From: Burkholderiales bacterium
GTDB lineage: Bacteria; Pseudomonadota; Gammaproteobacteria; Burkholderiales; Burkholderiaceae_C
Reading direction: 5' to 3'
Length of the DNA stretch: 56,361 nt
Assembly (NCBI GenBank): GCA_016192425.1
Contig: JACPUE010000055.1
Location: 1-56,361 of the forward strand
Shown here: piece after piece, positions 15,890-23,570 of the stretch
Layout of the letters: every line of letters begins with the position of its first letter
Numbering within the stretch: position 1 is the stretch's first letter
Made by a program: the position numbers and the translations under genes
Notes under the pieces: generated by a model
Told to the model about the DNA's origin: nothing
What the model saw: the letters and a program-made list of their open reading frames with translations, nothing else
Databases searched by the model: none

Positions 15890-18324
15890 CTGCGCGGCAC
15901 CGGCGGCCGCAAGGTGGCCTCGGACAGCAGTACGCTGAAGTCGTCGGCAGGCAGCGCCGCAGAGCACAGATAGCCTTGATAAAAATCGCAGGCCATGGCC
16001 TGCAGGGCTTCGCGCTGCGCGCGGGTTTCCACGCCCTCTGCCACCACGCTCAGGTGCAGTGCCTTCCCAAGGTGGACGATGGCACTGACGATCGCGCTGT
16101 CGCCCTCGTCACCCGGGATTCCGCGCACAAAGGACTGGTCGATCTTGAGCTTGTGGATGGGCAGGTTCTTCAGGTACGCCAAGCTCGAATAACCGGTGCC
16201 GAAATCGTCGATCGCCAGGGCCACGCCCAGGGCGGCTGCCTTGTCCAGCCTTTGCGCGGCTTCCTGCGCGTCCTGCAGAAGGATGGATTCGGTCAGCTCC
16301 AGTTCCAGCAGATGCGGCGGCAGGCCATAGTCGTGCAACAGCCGGGTGAGCCGCTCGATGAAATCAGGCTGGCGCATTTCCAGCGCCGAGATGTTGACCG
16401 ATACCATGACGGGCAGGCCCGCCCGCATCCAGCGCGCAGCCTGCGCCACCGATTGCTCCAGCACCCAGGCGCCCAGCGTGACGATGTAGCCCGTCTCTTC
16501 GGCCAGGGGAATGAACACCGCAGGCGAGACCTTGCCCCACTGCGGATCGGTCCAGCGCAGCAAGGCCTCGGCCCCCACGATGCAGCCCGTGGCCAGATCC
16601 ACCTGGGGCTGGTAATGCACGCTCAGGCGCTCGTTGGCCAGCGCCTGGCGCAAGGCATGTTCCATCTGCATGCGTTCGAGCAGATGGGTGCTCATTTGCG
16701 GCTGGTAGAACCCGAAGTTGCCCCGCCCGCGCTCCTTGACCTGGTACATGGCCGTATCGGCCTGCTTGATCAGCTCGTCCAGCGTGCGCCCATTCTGCGG
16801 ATACAGCGCCAAGCCAATGCTGCACTGTATGGAAAAGCCCATGTCGTCCAAGGTGAAGGGACGCAGCATGACGTCGAGCATGCGGCGCGCCACCTGCTCG
16901 GCCACCTTGGCGTCGCCACCGTGGATGTACATGGCGAACTCGTCGCCCCCGATGCGGCACAGCATGTCGCTCTGGCGCAAGCAGGTTTGCAGGCGTGCGG
17001 CCACTTCCTGCAGCACGCGGTCGCCAAAGGGGTGCCCCAGCGAGTCGTTGACGAGCTTGAAGCGGTCCAGGTCCATGAACAAGATGGCAAAACCGGGGTC
17101 TGAGGCCTGCGCCGTGCGGATGGCGGTCTCCACCCGCTGGGACAGCAGCAGACGGTTGGGCAGGCCGGTCAGGGTATCGCTGTAGGCCAGTTCGTCGATG
17201 CGCTTTTGCGCAGCGTGCTGCTGCGTCAGGTCGCGCACGAAGCCAATGCTTTGTTCGAACTGGCCTTCGGTTCCGCGTAGCGCAACCCAGGACAGGTGCA
17301 CGGCACAGCCGCTCTCGCCCTCCCGGGGCAGCCAAAGCTCACCGTTCCAGACACCGCCATGCCCCCAGTCGCGCTGCACGCATTCCATGAACTGGCGTGC
17401 CACGCCCAGGCCCAACAGGGTCGTGACCTCGGTGCCCAGCACCTCCTGGGACTGGCGGCCCAGCAGCCGCTCGCAGGCCGGATTGACGCGCACCAGCCGG
17501 TGCAGCCCGTCGGCCACGAAAATGGGATAGGGGCTGGCCTCGAACACGCGCCCAGCCAGGCGCAGTGCCGCCTGGGACTGCACCTCGCGCGTGATGTCGC
17601 GGAAGGAATACACACGCCCCACCACCACCCCATGGCTGCGCTGGGGCACGCTGCGCCGCTCCAGCAAGCGGCCGTCGCAGAGTTCGAGCATGTCGCAAGT
17701 CTCTGCCTGGGCATCGTCCGCCAGGGCCTGGAGCCGGGCGCGGTAAACCTGCGGCTCACGCACCCGCTCGGCCATGTGTGCATGCAAGGCGGCGTCGTTG
17801 CGCTGCACCAGCAAGGCCTGAGGTACGGCCCACAGGTGCACAAAGCGCTGGTTGAAGGCGCGGATCTGCCCGCTCAGGGTGCACACCAGCATGCCGTCGG
17901 CGGCAGAGTCCAGCGTCGCACGCAGTTCCGACAGCAGGGTTTCCAACTCTCTCTCGGTGGCCTGGCGGGCGGTGCAGTCGGTCAGGGTGACGAGCAGTGC
18001 CTGCGCATGCAGATCCTTCGGGCACGCCACCACCCGCTGCTCCACCGGCACCAGGGAGCCATCACGCCGCAGCAGCTGCGTCTGGCACCGGGTGCCTTGG
18101 GCCAGCGCCTGTGCGCCATCGGCCCAGAAGCACTGGTCCTGCGGAGTGGCGGCAAACCGGAGCACGGGCTCGCCCACCAGTTGGTCAGGCGCCATGCCCA
18201 CGAGCGCTGCGGCCACGGCATTCGAAAAGAGGATGGTGCGCTGCTGCAGGTCCACCAGCCAGACCCCCTCCTGCAGGCCGTCAAAAGCAGCCAGCATGGG
18301 CACCTGAGGGCGTGCGCGCGTCAC
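15859..18324 (-). CDS. PAS-PAS-PAS-GGDEF-EAL cyclic-di-GMP signalling protein
   Basis: An 821-residue protein without obvious membrane segments. It has three PAS-like sensor modules (about residues 10-120, 130-250 and 255-375), then a diguanylate cyclase domain with intact 'RIGGDEF' and an inhibitory RxxD site ('RQSD') five residues before it, then a phosphodiesterase domain with 'GAEALLRW', 'ELTESILL' and 'IDDFGTGYSSL'. Both catalytic signatures look intact, so it could make or degrade c-di-GMP depending on the PAS input. The GTG start overlaps the stop of the HD-GYP gene (GTGA), giving a coupled operon; an ATG at codon 10 is an alternative. Confidence 0.9.
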   Translation of the reverse strand: MTRARPQVPMLAAFDGLQEGVWLVDLQQRTILFSNAVAAALVGMAPDQLVGEPVLRFAATPQDQCFWADGAQALAQGTRCQTQLLRRDGSLVPVEQRVVACPKDLHAQALLVTLTDCTARQATERELETLLSELRATLDSAADGMLVCTLSGQIRAFNQRFVHLWAVPQALLVQRNDAALHAHMAERVREPQVYRARLQALADDAQAETCDMLELCDGRLLERRSVPQRSHGVVVGRVYSFRDITREVQSQAALRLAGRVFEASPYPIFVADGLHRLVRVNPACERLLGRQSQEVLGTEVTTLLGLGVARQFMECVQRDWGHGGVWNGELWLPREGESGCAVHLSWVALRGTEGQFEQSIGFVRDLTQQHAAQKRIDELAYSDTLTGLPNRLLLSQRVETAIRTAQASDPGFAILFMDLDRFKLVNDSLGHPFGDRVLQEVAARLQTCLRQSDMLCRIGGDEFAMYIHGGDAKVAEQVARRMLDVMLRPFTLDDMGFSIQCSIGLALYPQNGRTLDELIKQADTAMYQVKERGRGNFGFYQPQMSTHLLERMQMEHALRQALANERLSVHYQPQVDLATGCIVGAEALLRWTDPQWGKVSPAVFIPLAEETGYIVTLGAWVLEQSVAQAARWMRAGLPVMVSVNISALEMRQPDFIERLTRLLHDYGLPPHLLELELTESILLQDAQEAAQRLDKAAALGVALAIDDFGTGYSSLAYLKNLPIHKLKIDQSFVRGIPGDEGDSAIVSAIVHLGKALHLSVVAEGVETRAQREALQAMACDFYQGYLCSAALPADDFSVLLSEATLRPPVPRSQAVSPFQSM

Positions 18325-19622
18325 ACGACCGCCTCCAGGCGCTGGGAGTCCACTGCGCGTTCAAAGAAGTAGCAGATGCGTTGGCGCGGCGACAGGTATT
18401 CCAGCGCCTCCCGGGGCAATTGCGAAGGCCGCAGGCTGCGCCGGATGCCCAGCTCTGGCTGCGTTTCCAGGTCGAGCACAAGCGCCCTTTCGCGGGGCAC
18501 CAGGGGGTCGTAGACAATGACCCTGGGCCGCAACGGGCGCGAGGAATTGACCGACACCACCAGGGCATACCGGTTGTTGGCCAGTTGCACCACCGAGCCT
18601 GGGGGGTATACGCCCATCATCCGGATGAACAGCCCCAGCACCATGGGATCGAACAACTCTTTTTGCTGGGCAAACATGACCGACAGGGCCTCGTGGGGCG
18701 TTATGCCCATGGACGGCCGCGCCGGGTTGCACAGGCGCTCGTAATGGTTGACCAAGGCCAGGATGCGCCCGGCCATGCACTGGTCTTCACCACGCATGCA
18801 CAGGGGGAAGCCGCTGCCATTGGCCATCTCATGGTGCTGCGCAATGGCCAGCAGCACCGAACTGGGCAGGCCCATGGCCTTGCCCAGCAGCACGGATTCG
18901 CCCACATGCCCCCGGTAGCGGGCCAGATCCATGGGCTGGATGCCGGGAAACGGCAGCATCAGGGAGGCAGGGAGCTTGAGCTTGCCAATGTCATGCAGGA
19001 GCGCCGCCAGCCCCAGGTCCTGCAAGGCCTGTGGATCCAGGCCCTGGGCTTTGCCCATCAGCAGGCTCAGCACCATGACGTTGACGGGGTGCAGCGCGTT
19101 GCGTTCGCCCACCCCCTCGGACAGCAGCACGATCGTCGATTCACTGCATTGCAGCAACTCCTGCACGCAGCAGCTGACCAGGTTTTCGCTTTCCATGCGT
19201 GCCAGGGCCGGACTGCCCTGGACGTTTTCAGCCAGTTTGCGGAACTGGCGGGTTGTATCAACAAAGCGCCGGTCGCAAGCCTCCAGGCGTTCGCGCTGCT
19301 GCTGCAGCCGTTCATCGATTTGCGCGATGTCTGGCGCGGCAGTGGCGCGGCCCTTGCCATTGGGAACCTCACCCGGACCGGGCGGCGCAGCTTGGCCATT
19401 CACCGGGGACGGCACGCCCTCCAGCACTTCATGATCGCTCAACGACGGAATGCAGCGGACTTTGCCCAGTCCGAGTTCACGCAGGATCTCCAGTTGCGAA
19501 TCGGAGGCGATGCGAAAGCGGTTGACCGGAAACGGATGGCTGAGCCAACCCAGATCGAGCACGATATACATGCCGATGCGCAATTGGTGGACGTCCACCA
19601 GGATGGAGGGCTCTTCTTCCAT
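18321..19622 (-). CDS. HD-GYP domain phosphodiesterase with N-terminal DUF3391-type domain
   Basis: A 433-residue protein. Residues about 5-65 resemble the DUF3391 domain found before HD-GYP domains; a Pro/Gly-rich linker and a short coiled coil follow. The HD-GYP domain has 'LLHDIGKLKLP' and 'AQHHEMANGSGFP'. The last motif differs from the usual HHExxDGxGYP (Asp to Asn, Tyr to Phe), so partial loss of activity is possible although all visible His ligands remain. The ATG at 19622 was chosen because the protein then starts at the folded domain. Upstream DNA to 19736 is AT-rich and holds a perfect 7-bp hairpin (19687-19703), perhaps promoter or terminator. Confidence 0.86.
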   Translation of the reverse strand: MEEEPSILVDVHQLRIGMYIVLDLGWLSHPFPVNRFRIASDSQLEILRELGLGKVRCIPSLSDHEVLEGVPSPVNGQAAPPGPGEVPNGKGRATAAPDIAQIDERLQQQRERLEACDRRFVDTTRQFRKLAENVQGSPALARMESENLVSCCVQELLQCSESTIVLLSEGVGERNALHPVNVMVLSLLMGKAQGLDPQALQDLGLAALLHDIGKLKLPASLMLPFPGIQPMDLARYRGHVGESVLLGKAMGLPSSVLLAIAQHHEMANGSGFPLCMRGEDQCMAGRILALVNHYERLCNPARPSMGITPHEALSVMFAQQKELFDPMVLGLFIRMMGVYPPGSVVQLANNRYALVVSVNSSRPLRPRVIVYDPLVPRERALVLDLETQPELGIRRSLRPSQLPREALEYLSPRQRICYFFERAVDSQRLEAVV

Positions 19623-19736
19623 TGCAGAGGCGTGGCGTTTCCGTAAGTCACAAAACCATCGCCTTGCATTATCAAGCGCTGGAACAGCCGAATAAGATTC
19701 GGCCAGCCAAATGCTGCAATATAGCAACAACAGTAT

Positions 19737-20456
19737 CTATTCGCAGATCAGCGAGGGCCGGTAGATCAGGTCGTGCCACAGGGCCCAGGCAGCCACGCCG
19801 CACAGCATGAGCCCCGCCAGCCGGGAGCCCCAGTCGCTCCTCCAGGCGTTGACGCGGGTGCGCAACTGCAGCCAGGCCCAGGGCCCCAACCACAGCCACA
19901 GCCCGCTGCCCAGGGCAAAAAGTGCCATGGCCAACGCGCCTTGGAGCGCGCCACCCGTCAGCGCAGCCACCAGCAAGGCCGAATACAGCAGGCCACAAGG
20001 CATCAGCGACCAGAGCATGCCCGCAGCGAACACCCCGGTCTGCGACCGCACCAGCGGCTGAACCCGTTTCCAGACCGAACGCCCGGCACGCTCCACCCAG
20101 GCGGGCTGGCGCGCCTGCAGCAACAGCAAGACTCCCCAGGCCAGCGCAGCCACGTGGAAAAAGGTCCACACGGGACGCAGTGCAGACGCATGCTGGGTCA
20201 GCCATGCCAGGCTCTGCAGGGCCACAGCGGCCAGTGCGCCCACCAGGCTATAGCCTAGGATGCGCCCCAGATGGTAGGCCCCCCATCGGCGCCACTCGGG
20301 CGCGCGGCCCGCCCAGTGCACGGTCTGAACGGCCTGCACTGATTGCGCATCAGCGCCCGAAACCACGGCACTGCAGGGCGCCGCGCACATGACCAGGCAG
20401 TGCGACCCGCCCGCAAGCCCCATGATGAACGCGGTCCAGGCCAGGGAGGAAAGCAT
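19737..20456 (-). CDS. SafE/COG2836-type membrane protein near hemN-fnr
   Basis: A 239-residue membrane protein with about six hydrophobic segments. The first segment has 'LAGGSHCLVMCAAPC' and the middle 'MLWSLMPCGLLYSALLVAAL', a Cys-containing pattern of the COG2836 (sulfite exporter TauE/SafE-like) group. Relatives sit next to cbb3 oxidase, hemN and fnr genes in many Proteobacteria and are suspected to help metal supply or assembly of cbb3 oxidase. Here it lies 29 nt downstream of hemN on the same strand, but no cco genes are in the window. The substrate is unknown. Confidence 0.78.
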   Translation of the reverse strand: MLSSLAWTAFIMGLAGGSHCLVMCAAPCSAVVSGADAQSVQAVQTVHWAGRAPEWRRWGAYHLGRILGYSLVGALAAVALQSLAWLTQHASALRPVWTFFHVAALAWGVLLLLQARQPAWVERAGRSVWKRVQPLVRSQTGVFAAGMLWSLMPCGLLYSALLVAALTGGALQGALAMALFALGSGLWLWLGPWAWLQLRTRVNAWRSDWGSRLAGLMLCGVAAWALWHDLIYRPSLICE

Positions 20457-20485
20457 GCAGGAGGATCAGATCGGGAAACACTACA

Positions 20486-21868
20486 CTAAATGATGCGTGA
20501 AAACCGCGCGCGGTTCTTGTCAGCCTGGAAATACCTGTCGAACACCATGGCAATGGCACGCACGAAGTACCAGCCCATGGCGGTGACTTCCAGGCCTTCG
20601 TCGTTGACGGTGACAAGGCCCTGCTGCTCCAGGTCCTTGAGCTGCTCCAGCTCCGACGCGAAGTAGTCCCGCACGTTGATCAGCCAGGCCTGTTCCAGCG
20701 GCTCGAACAGCAATTCACCCTGGCACATGATGGCCATGATGACGGCGCGGCGCACCAGATCATCGCGGGTGAGGGCCAGGCCGCGCACCACGGGCAGGCG
20801 GCCCTGGTTGAGCAGGTCGTAGTAGTCTTCCAGCGTCTTGGCGTTCTGGCTGTAGGTGGCGCCCACACGGCCGATGGCGGATACGCCCAGGCCGATGAGG
20901 TCACAGTCCGGCTGCGTGCTGTAGCCCTGGAAGTTGCGGTGCAGCCGCCCCTGGCGCTTGGCAACGGCCAGCGCGTCCTCAGGCAGGGCAAAGTGGTCCA
21001 TGCCCACATACACATAGCCCGCGGTGCTGAAGGCTTCCAGCGAGCGCGCCAGCATCGACACTTTGGATGAAGCCATGGGCAGATCGGCCCACACGATGCG
21101 CCGCTGCGCCTTGAAGCGCTCGGGCAGGTGGGCGTAGGCGTACAAGGCAATGCGGTCTGGCCGCAACTGGGCCACCTGGGCCAGCGTGCGGTCAAAGGAT
21201 TCCGGCGTCTGCTTTGGCAGGCCATAGATCAGGTCGACGTTGATGGAGTCAAAGCCGATGCGGCGCGCGGATTCGACCAGGGCGAACACCTGCTCAGCAG
21301 GCTGGATGCGGTGCACTGCCTTTTGCACCTCGGGGTCAAAGTCCTGTACGCCGAAGCTCAGGCGGTTGAAGCCCAGTTCGGCCAACAGCGCCAGGCGGTC
21401 GGCATCGACGGTGCGCGGATCGACCTCGATGGAATACTCCCCCCCCGAAACCAGCGTGAAGCTGCTGCGCAACATGCCCATGAGGTCGCGCAGGCCCTCG
21501 TCCGACAGGAAGGTGGGTGTGCCCCCGCCGAAATGCACCTGGCTGACCGTCTGGCCCACGCCGCAATGCGCGGTGTGCAGATCGATCTCGCGCTGCAGGT
21601 AGCGCAGGTACACATCGGCACGGTCGTGGTGCTTGGTGATGATCTTGTTGCAGGCGCAGTAGTAGCACAGCGATTCGCAGAACGGAATGTGCACGTAGAT
21701 GGACAGCGGCAAGGCCTTGCCCACGGGGCTTTGGCGGCGCTGTCCCAGGGCGAGCACATAGTCCTGCTCGCCAAATGCGTCCACAAAGCGGTCGGCCGTG
21801 GGATAAGAGGTGTAGCGCGGACCGGAGACGTCGTAGCGGGTCAGTAATTCGGGGGTGACAATTGTCAT
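20486..21868 (-). CDS. hemN: Oxygen-independent coproporphyrinogen III oxidase HemN
   Basis: A 460-residue radical-SAM enzyme that decarboxylates coproporphyrinogen III to protoporphyrinogen IX without oxygen. It starts with the HemN signature 'YDVSGPRYTSYPTADRF' and has the Fe-S binding motif CxxxCxxC in 'PFCESLCYYCACNK', then 'VHFGGGTPTFLSD' and 'YSIEVDPRTVDADRL'. AGGAAC precedes the ATG at 21868. It is divergent from fnr, and the intergenic FNR box (21920-21933) suggests induction under low oxygen. Full length for the family. Confidence 0.96.
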   Translation of the reverse strand: MTIVTPELLTRYDVSGPRYTSYPTADRFVDAFGEQDYVLALGQRRQSPVGKALPLSIYVHIPFCESLCYYCACNKIITKHHDRADVYLRYLQREIDLHTAHCGVGQTVSQVHFGGGTPTFLSDEGLRDLMGMLRSSFTLVSGGEYSIEVDPRTVDADRLALLAELGFNRLSFGVQDFDPEVQKAVHRIQPAEQVFALVESARRIGFDSINVDLIYGLPKQTPESFDRTLAQVAQLRPDRIALYAYAHLPERFKAQRRIVWADLPMASSKVSMLARSLEAFSTAGYVYVGMDHFALPEDALAVAKRQGRLHRNFQGYSTQPDCDLIGLGVSAIGRVGATYSQNAKTLEDYYDLLNQGRLPVVRGLALTRDDLVRRAVIMAIMCQGELLFEPLEQAWLINVRDYFASELEQLKDLEQQGLVTVNDEGLEVTAMGWYFVRAIAMVFDRYFQADKNRARFSRII

Positions 21869-21919
21869 TGTTGTTCCTGGCTAGCCTGGCTAATGTGCAC
21901 CAGATTGCCGCCCCGCCTC

Positions 21920-21933
21920 TTGATTCCCGTCAA
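21920..21933. promoter_or_regulatory. FNR box between hemN and fnr
   Basis: TTGAT-TCCC-GTCAA matches the FNR consensus TTGAT-N4-ATCAA with one mismatch. It lies 52 bp from the hemN start and 62 bp from the longer fnr start, so it could serve either promoter or both, giving FNR control of hemN and of fnr itself. Confidence 0.75.
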
Positions 21934-21994
21934 GCATCCGACAGGCGAGTGCTGGTTTGAAGGCCCAGCGGGCGAATCGGTCATAATTTGACCT

Positions 21995-22810
21995 ATGTCA
22001 CCCCCCCATCGCATTCCCATTGCCCGGTCACCATCTGACACAGATGCGGCAGGCCCGGCATGCGAGGATCCTCAGGTTCCCTTGCACATGAATCCGCAGA
22101 CCATCAAGGTGGCCTGCTCCAACTGCAATTTGCGCGAACTGTGCATGCCCGTGGGGCTGACCGACGACCAGTTGCGCCGCATCGACGACGTGGTGGCTGT
22201 GCGCCGAAAGATCAAGCGCGGCAGCACTTTGTTCCGCAACGGCGAAGCCTTTACCTCACTGTTTGCCATACGCACGGGCTTTTTCAAGACCTGCGTAGCC
22301 ACCGAGGACGGGCGCGACCAGGTCACCGGGTTCCAGATGGCGGGCGAGATCATCGGCCTGGATGGCATCGTGAACGACCACCACACCTGCGACGCCGTGG
22401 CCCTGGAAGACGCCGAGGTGTGCGTGATGCCGTTCGAGCGCATCGAGGAGCTTTCGCGCGAGGTCAACGCCCTGCAGCACCATGTGCACAAGATCATGAG
22501 CCGCGAGATCGTGCGCGAGCATGGCGTGATGCTGCTGCTGGGAAGCATGCGCGCCGAAGAACGCCTGGCCGCCTTTTTGCTCAACCTGGTGCAGCGCCTG
22601 CACGCACGCGGCTTTTCCCAGTCTGAACTGGTGCTGCGCATGACGCGCGAGGAAATCGGCAGCTACCTCGGCCTCAAGCTCGAAACCGTGAGCCGCACCT
22701 TCTCCAAGTTCGTGGACGACGGCATTGTCGAAGTCAAGCAGCGCCACGTGCGCATCCTCAGTCCCGATGCGCTGCGCCGCATCGTCAACAACCAGGCGGC
22801 TTGCCACTGA
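21995..22810 (+). CDS. fnr: FNR-type oxygen-sensing transcriptional regulator
   Basis: A Crp/Fnr-family regulator of 271 residues from the first ATG. Four Cys fit a [4Fe-4S] cluster: C41, C44 and C50 in 'ACSNCNLRELCM' and C132 in 'DHHTCD'. A cyclic-nucleotide-like domain, a dimer helix and a DNA-binding helix-turn-helix 'TREEIGSYLGLKLETVSRTF' follow. The HTH 'ETVSR' matches FNR specificity for TTGAT half-sites, consistent with the upstream box. An internal ATG at 22088 (MNPQTIKVAC) gives 240 residues, closer to usual FNR length, and may be the true start. Neither start has a strong ribosome-binding site. Confidence 0.94.
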   Translation: MSPPHRIPIARSPSDTDAAGPACEDPQVPLHMNPQTIKVACSNCNLRELCMPVGLTDDQLRRIDDVVAVRRKIKRGSTLFRNGEAFTSLFAIRTGFFKTCVATEDGRDQVTGFQMAGEIIGLDGIVNDHHTCDAVALEDAEVCVMPFERIEELSREVNALQHHVHKIMSREIVREHGVMLLLGSMRAEERLAAFLLNLVQRLHARGFSQSELVLRMTREEIGSYLGLKLETVSRTFSKFVDDGIVEVKQRHVRILSPDALRRIVNNQAACH

Positions 22811-22912
22811 GCCCCTCCGCGCTGCACCTGCCCCGCCCCCGCAGGACGCCAGCCACCCCCTCCCTCTCCGCACTGAACCGCCCCTGCCATGGCGCCACAG
22901 CAACAAGCCGAA

Positions 22913-22953
22913 GCAAAAAAACTGTCTGCTCGCTTGGAAAGCAGTTTTTTTGC
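22913..22953 (+). terminator. Likely intrinsic terminator after fnr
   Basis: GCAAAAAAACTG and CAGTTTTTTTGC form a perfect 12-bp inverted repeat around a 17-nt loop. The A-tract/T-tract arms allow it to work in both directions. The rest of 22811-23030 shows nothing coding. Confidence 0.65.
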
Positions 22954-23030
22954 CGTTAGCATCGACCTGCCAGTGGACATGCAGGTTTTCGCTGGCGCTA
23001 TTGACCAATCCCAAGAAGGAAAATCCGAAC

Positions 23031-23345
23031 ATGGCAACTGCTAAGAAAGCCCCGGCCAAGAGCGCCGCAGCCAAGACCGCTGCTCCCGCCAAGAAGCGCA
23101 CCCCCAACGCCGCGTTCATGAAGGCGCTCACCCCCAGCCCGGCGCTGGCCGCCGTGGTAGGCGCAAGCCCTCTGCCGCGCACCGAGATCATCAGCAAGCT
23201 ATGGGTCTACATCAAGGCCCAGAAGCTGCAAGACAGCGCCAACAAGCGCATGATCAATGCCGACGCCAAGCTCAAGCCCATTTTCGGCAAAGACCAGGTG
23301 TCCATGTTCGAAATGGCCGGCCTGATCGGCAAGCACGTCCAGTAA
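23031..23345 (+). CDS. SWIB/MDM2 domain protein with Lys/Ala-rich N-terminus
   Basis: A 104-residue protein. The first ~25 residues are a histone H1-like Lys/Ala/Pro segment ('AKKAPAKSAAAKTAAPAKKR'); the rest is a SWIB domain ('PLPRTEIISKLWVYIKAQKL', then 'ADAKLKPIFGKDQVSMFEMA'). SWIB proteins of this size occur in Burkholderiales, Chlamydiae and plants; a role in nucleoid or chromatin-like binding is suspected but not shown. AAGAAGG lies about 12 nt before the ATG at 23031. A terminator follows directly, so it is probably monocistronic. Confidence 0.85.
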   Translation: MATAKKAPAKSAAAKTAAPAKKRTPNAAFMKALTPSPALAAVVGASPLPRTEIISKLWVYIKAQKLQDSANKRMINADAKLKPIFGKDQVSMFEMAGLIGKHVQ

Positions 23346-23364
23346 GCGACGGCGCACCCACCCC

Positions 23365-23390
23365 AAAAGCCGGCCCCGCCGGCTTTTTTG
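23365..23390 (+). terminator. Intrinsic terminator after the SWIB gene
   Basis: AAAGCCGGC-CCC-GCCGGCTTTTTT: a perfect GC-rich stem with a 3' T-tract, 19 nt after the stop codon. Confidence 0.88.
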
Positions 23391-23418
23391 TTGCCCGTAG
23401 GCAACGAAATACCCTTGA

Positions 23419-23460
23419 GTTAAGTCAATTTGAACAGAAATCAATCTTGTTCAGCTTAAC
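23419..23460. promoter_or_regulatory. Nested inverted repeat upstream of the siderophore receptor gene
   Basis: Outer arms GTTAAG (23419-23424) and CTTAAC (23455-23460) enclose inner arms GAACA (23432-23436) and TGTTC (23448-23452). The region is AT-rich compared with its surroundings and sits where the receptor promoter should be. No good Fur box is visible here, so a dedicated regulator is possible. Confidence 0.35.
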
Positions 23461-23570
23461 ATTTGAAAGCGAGCTCCTGCATAGCCAAACCTCCGCGTCA
23501 GCCATTGCCCACTCGCCTCTTTTGCAGCATGCGCCGTGGCGCGCATGCCGCCTGTGCATTGCTCTTTCCC

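Noticed and set aside
19623-19730. Longer HD-GYP start at 19730
   Set aside because: The extra residues span an AT-rich region with a perfect hairpin and have no family similarity; ATG 19622 starts at the N-terminal domain.
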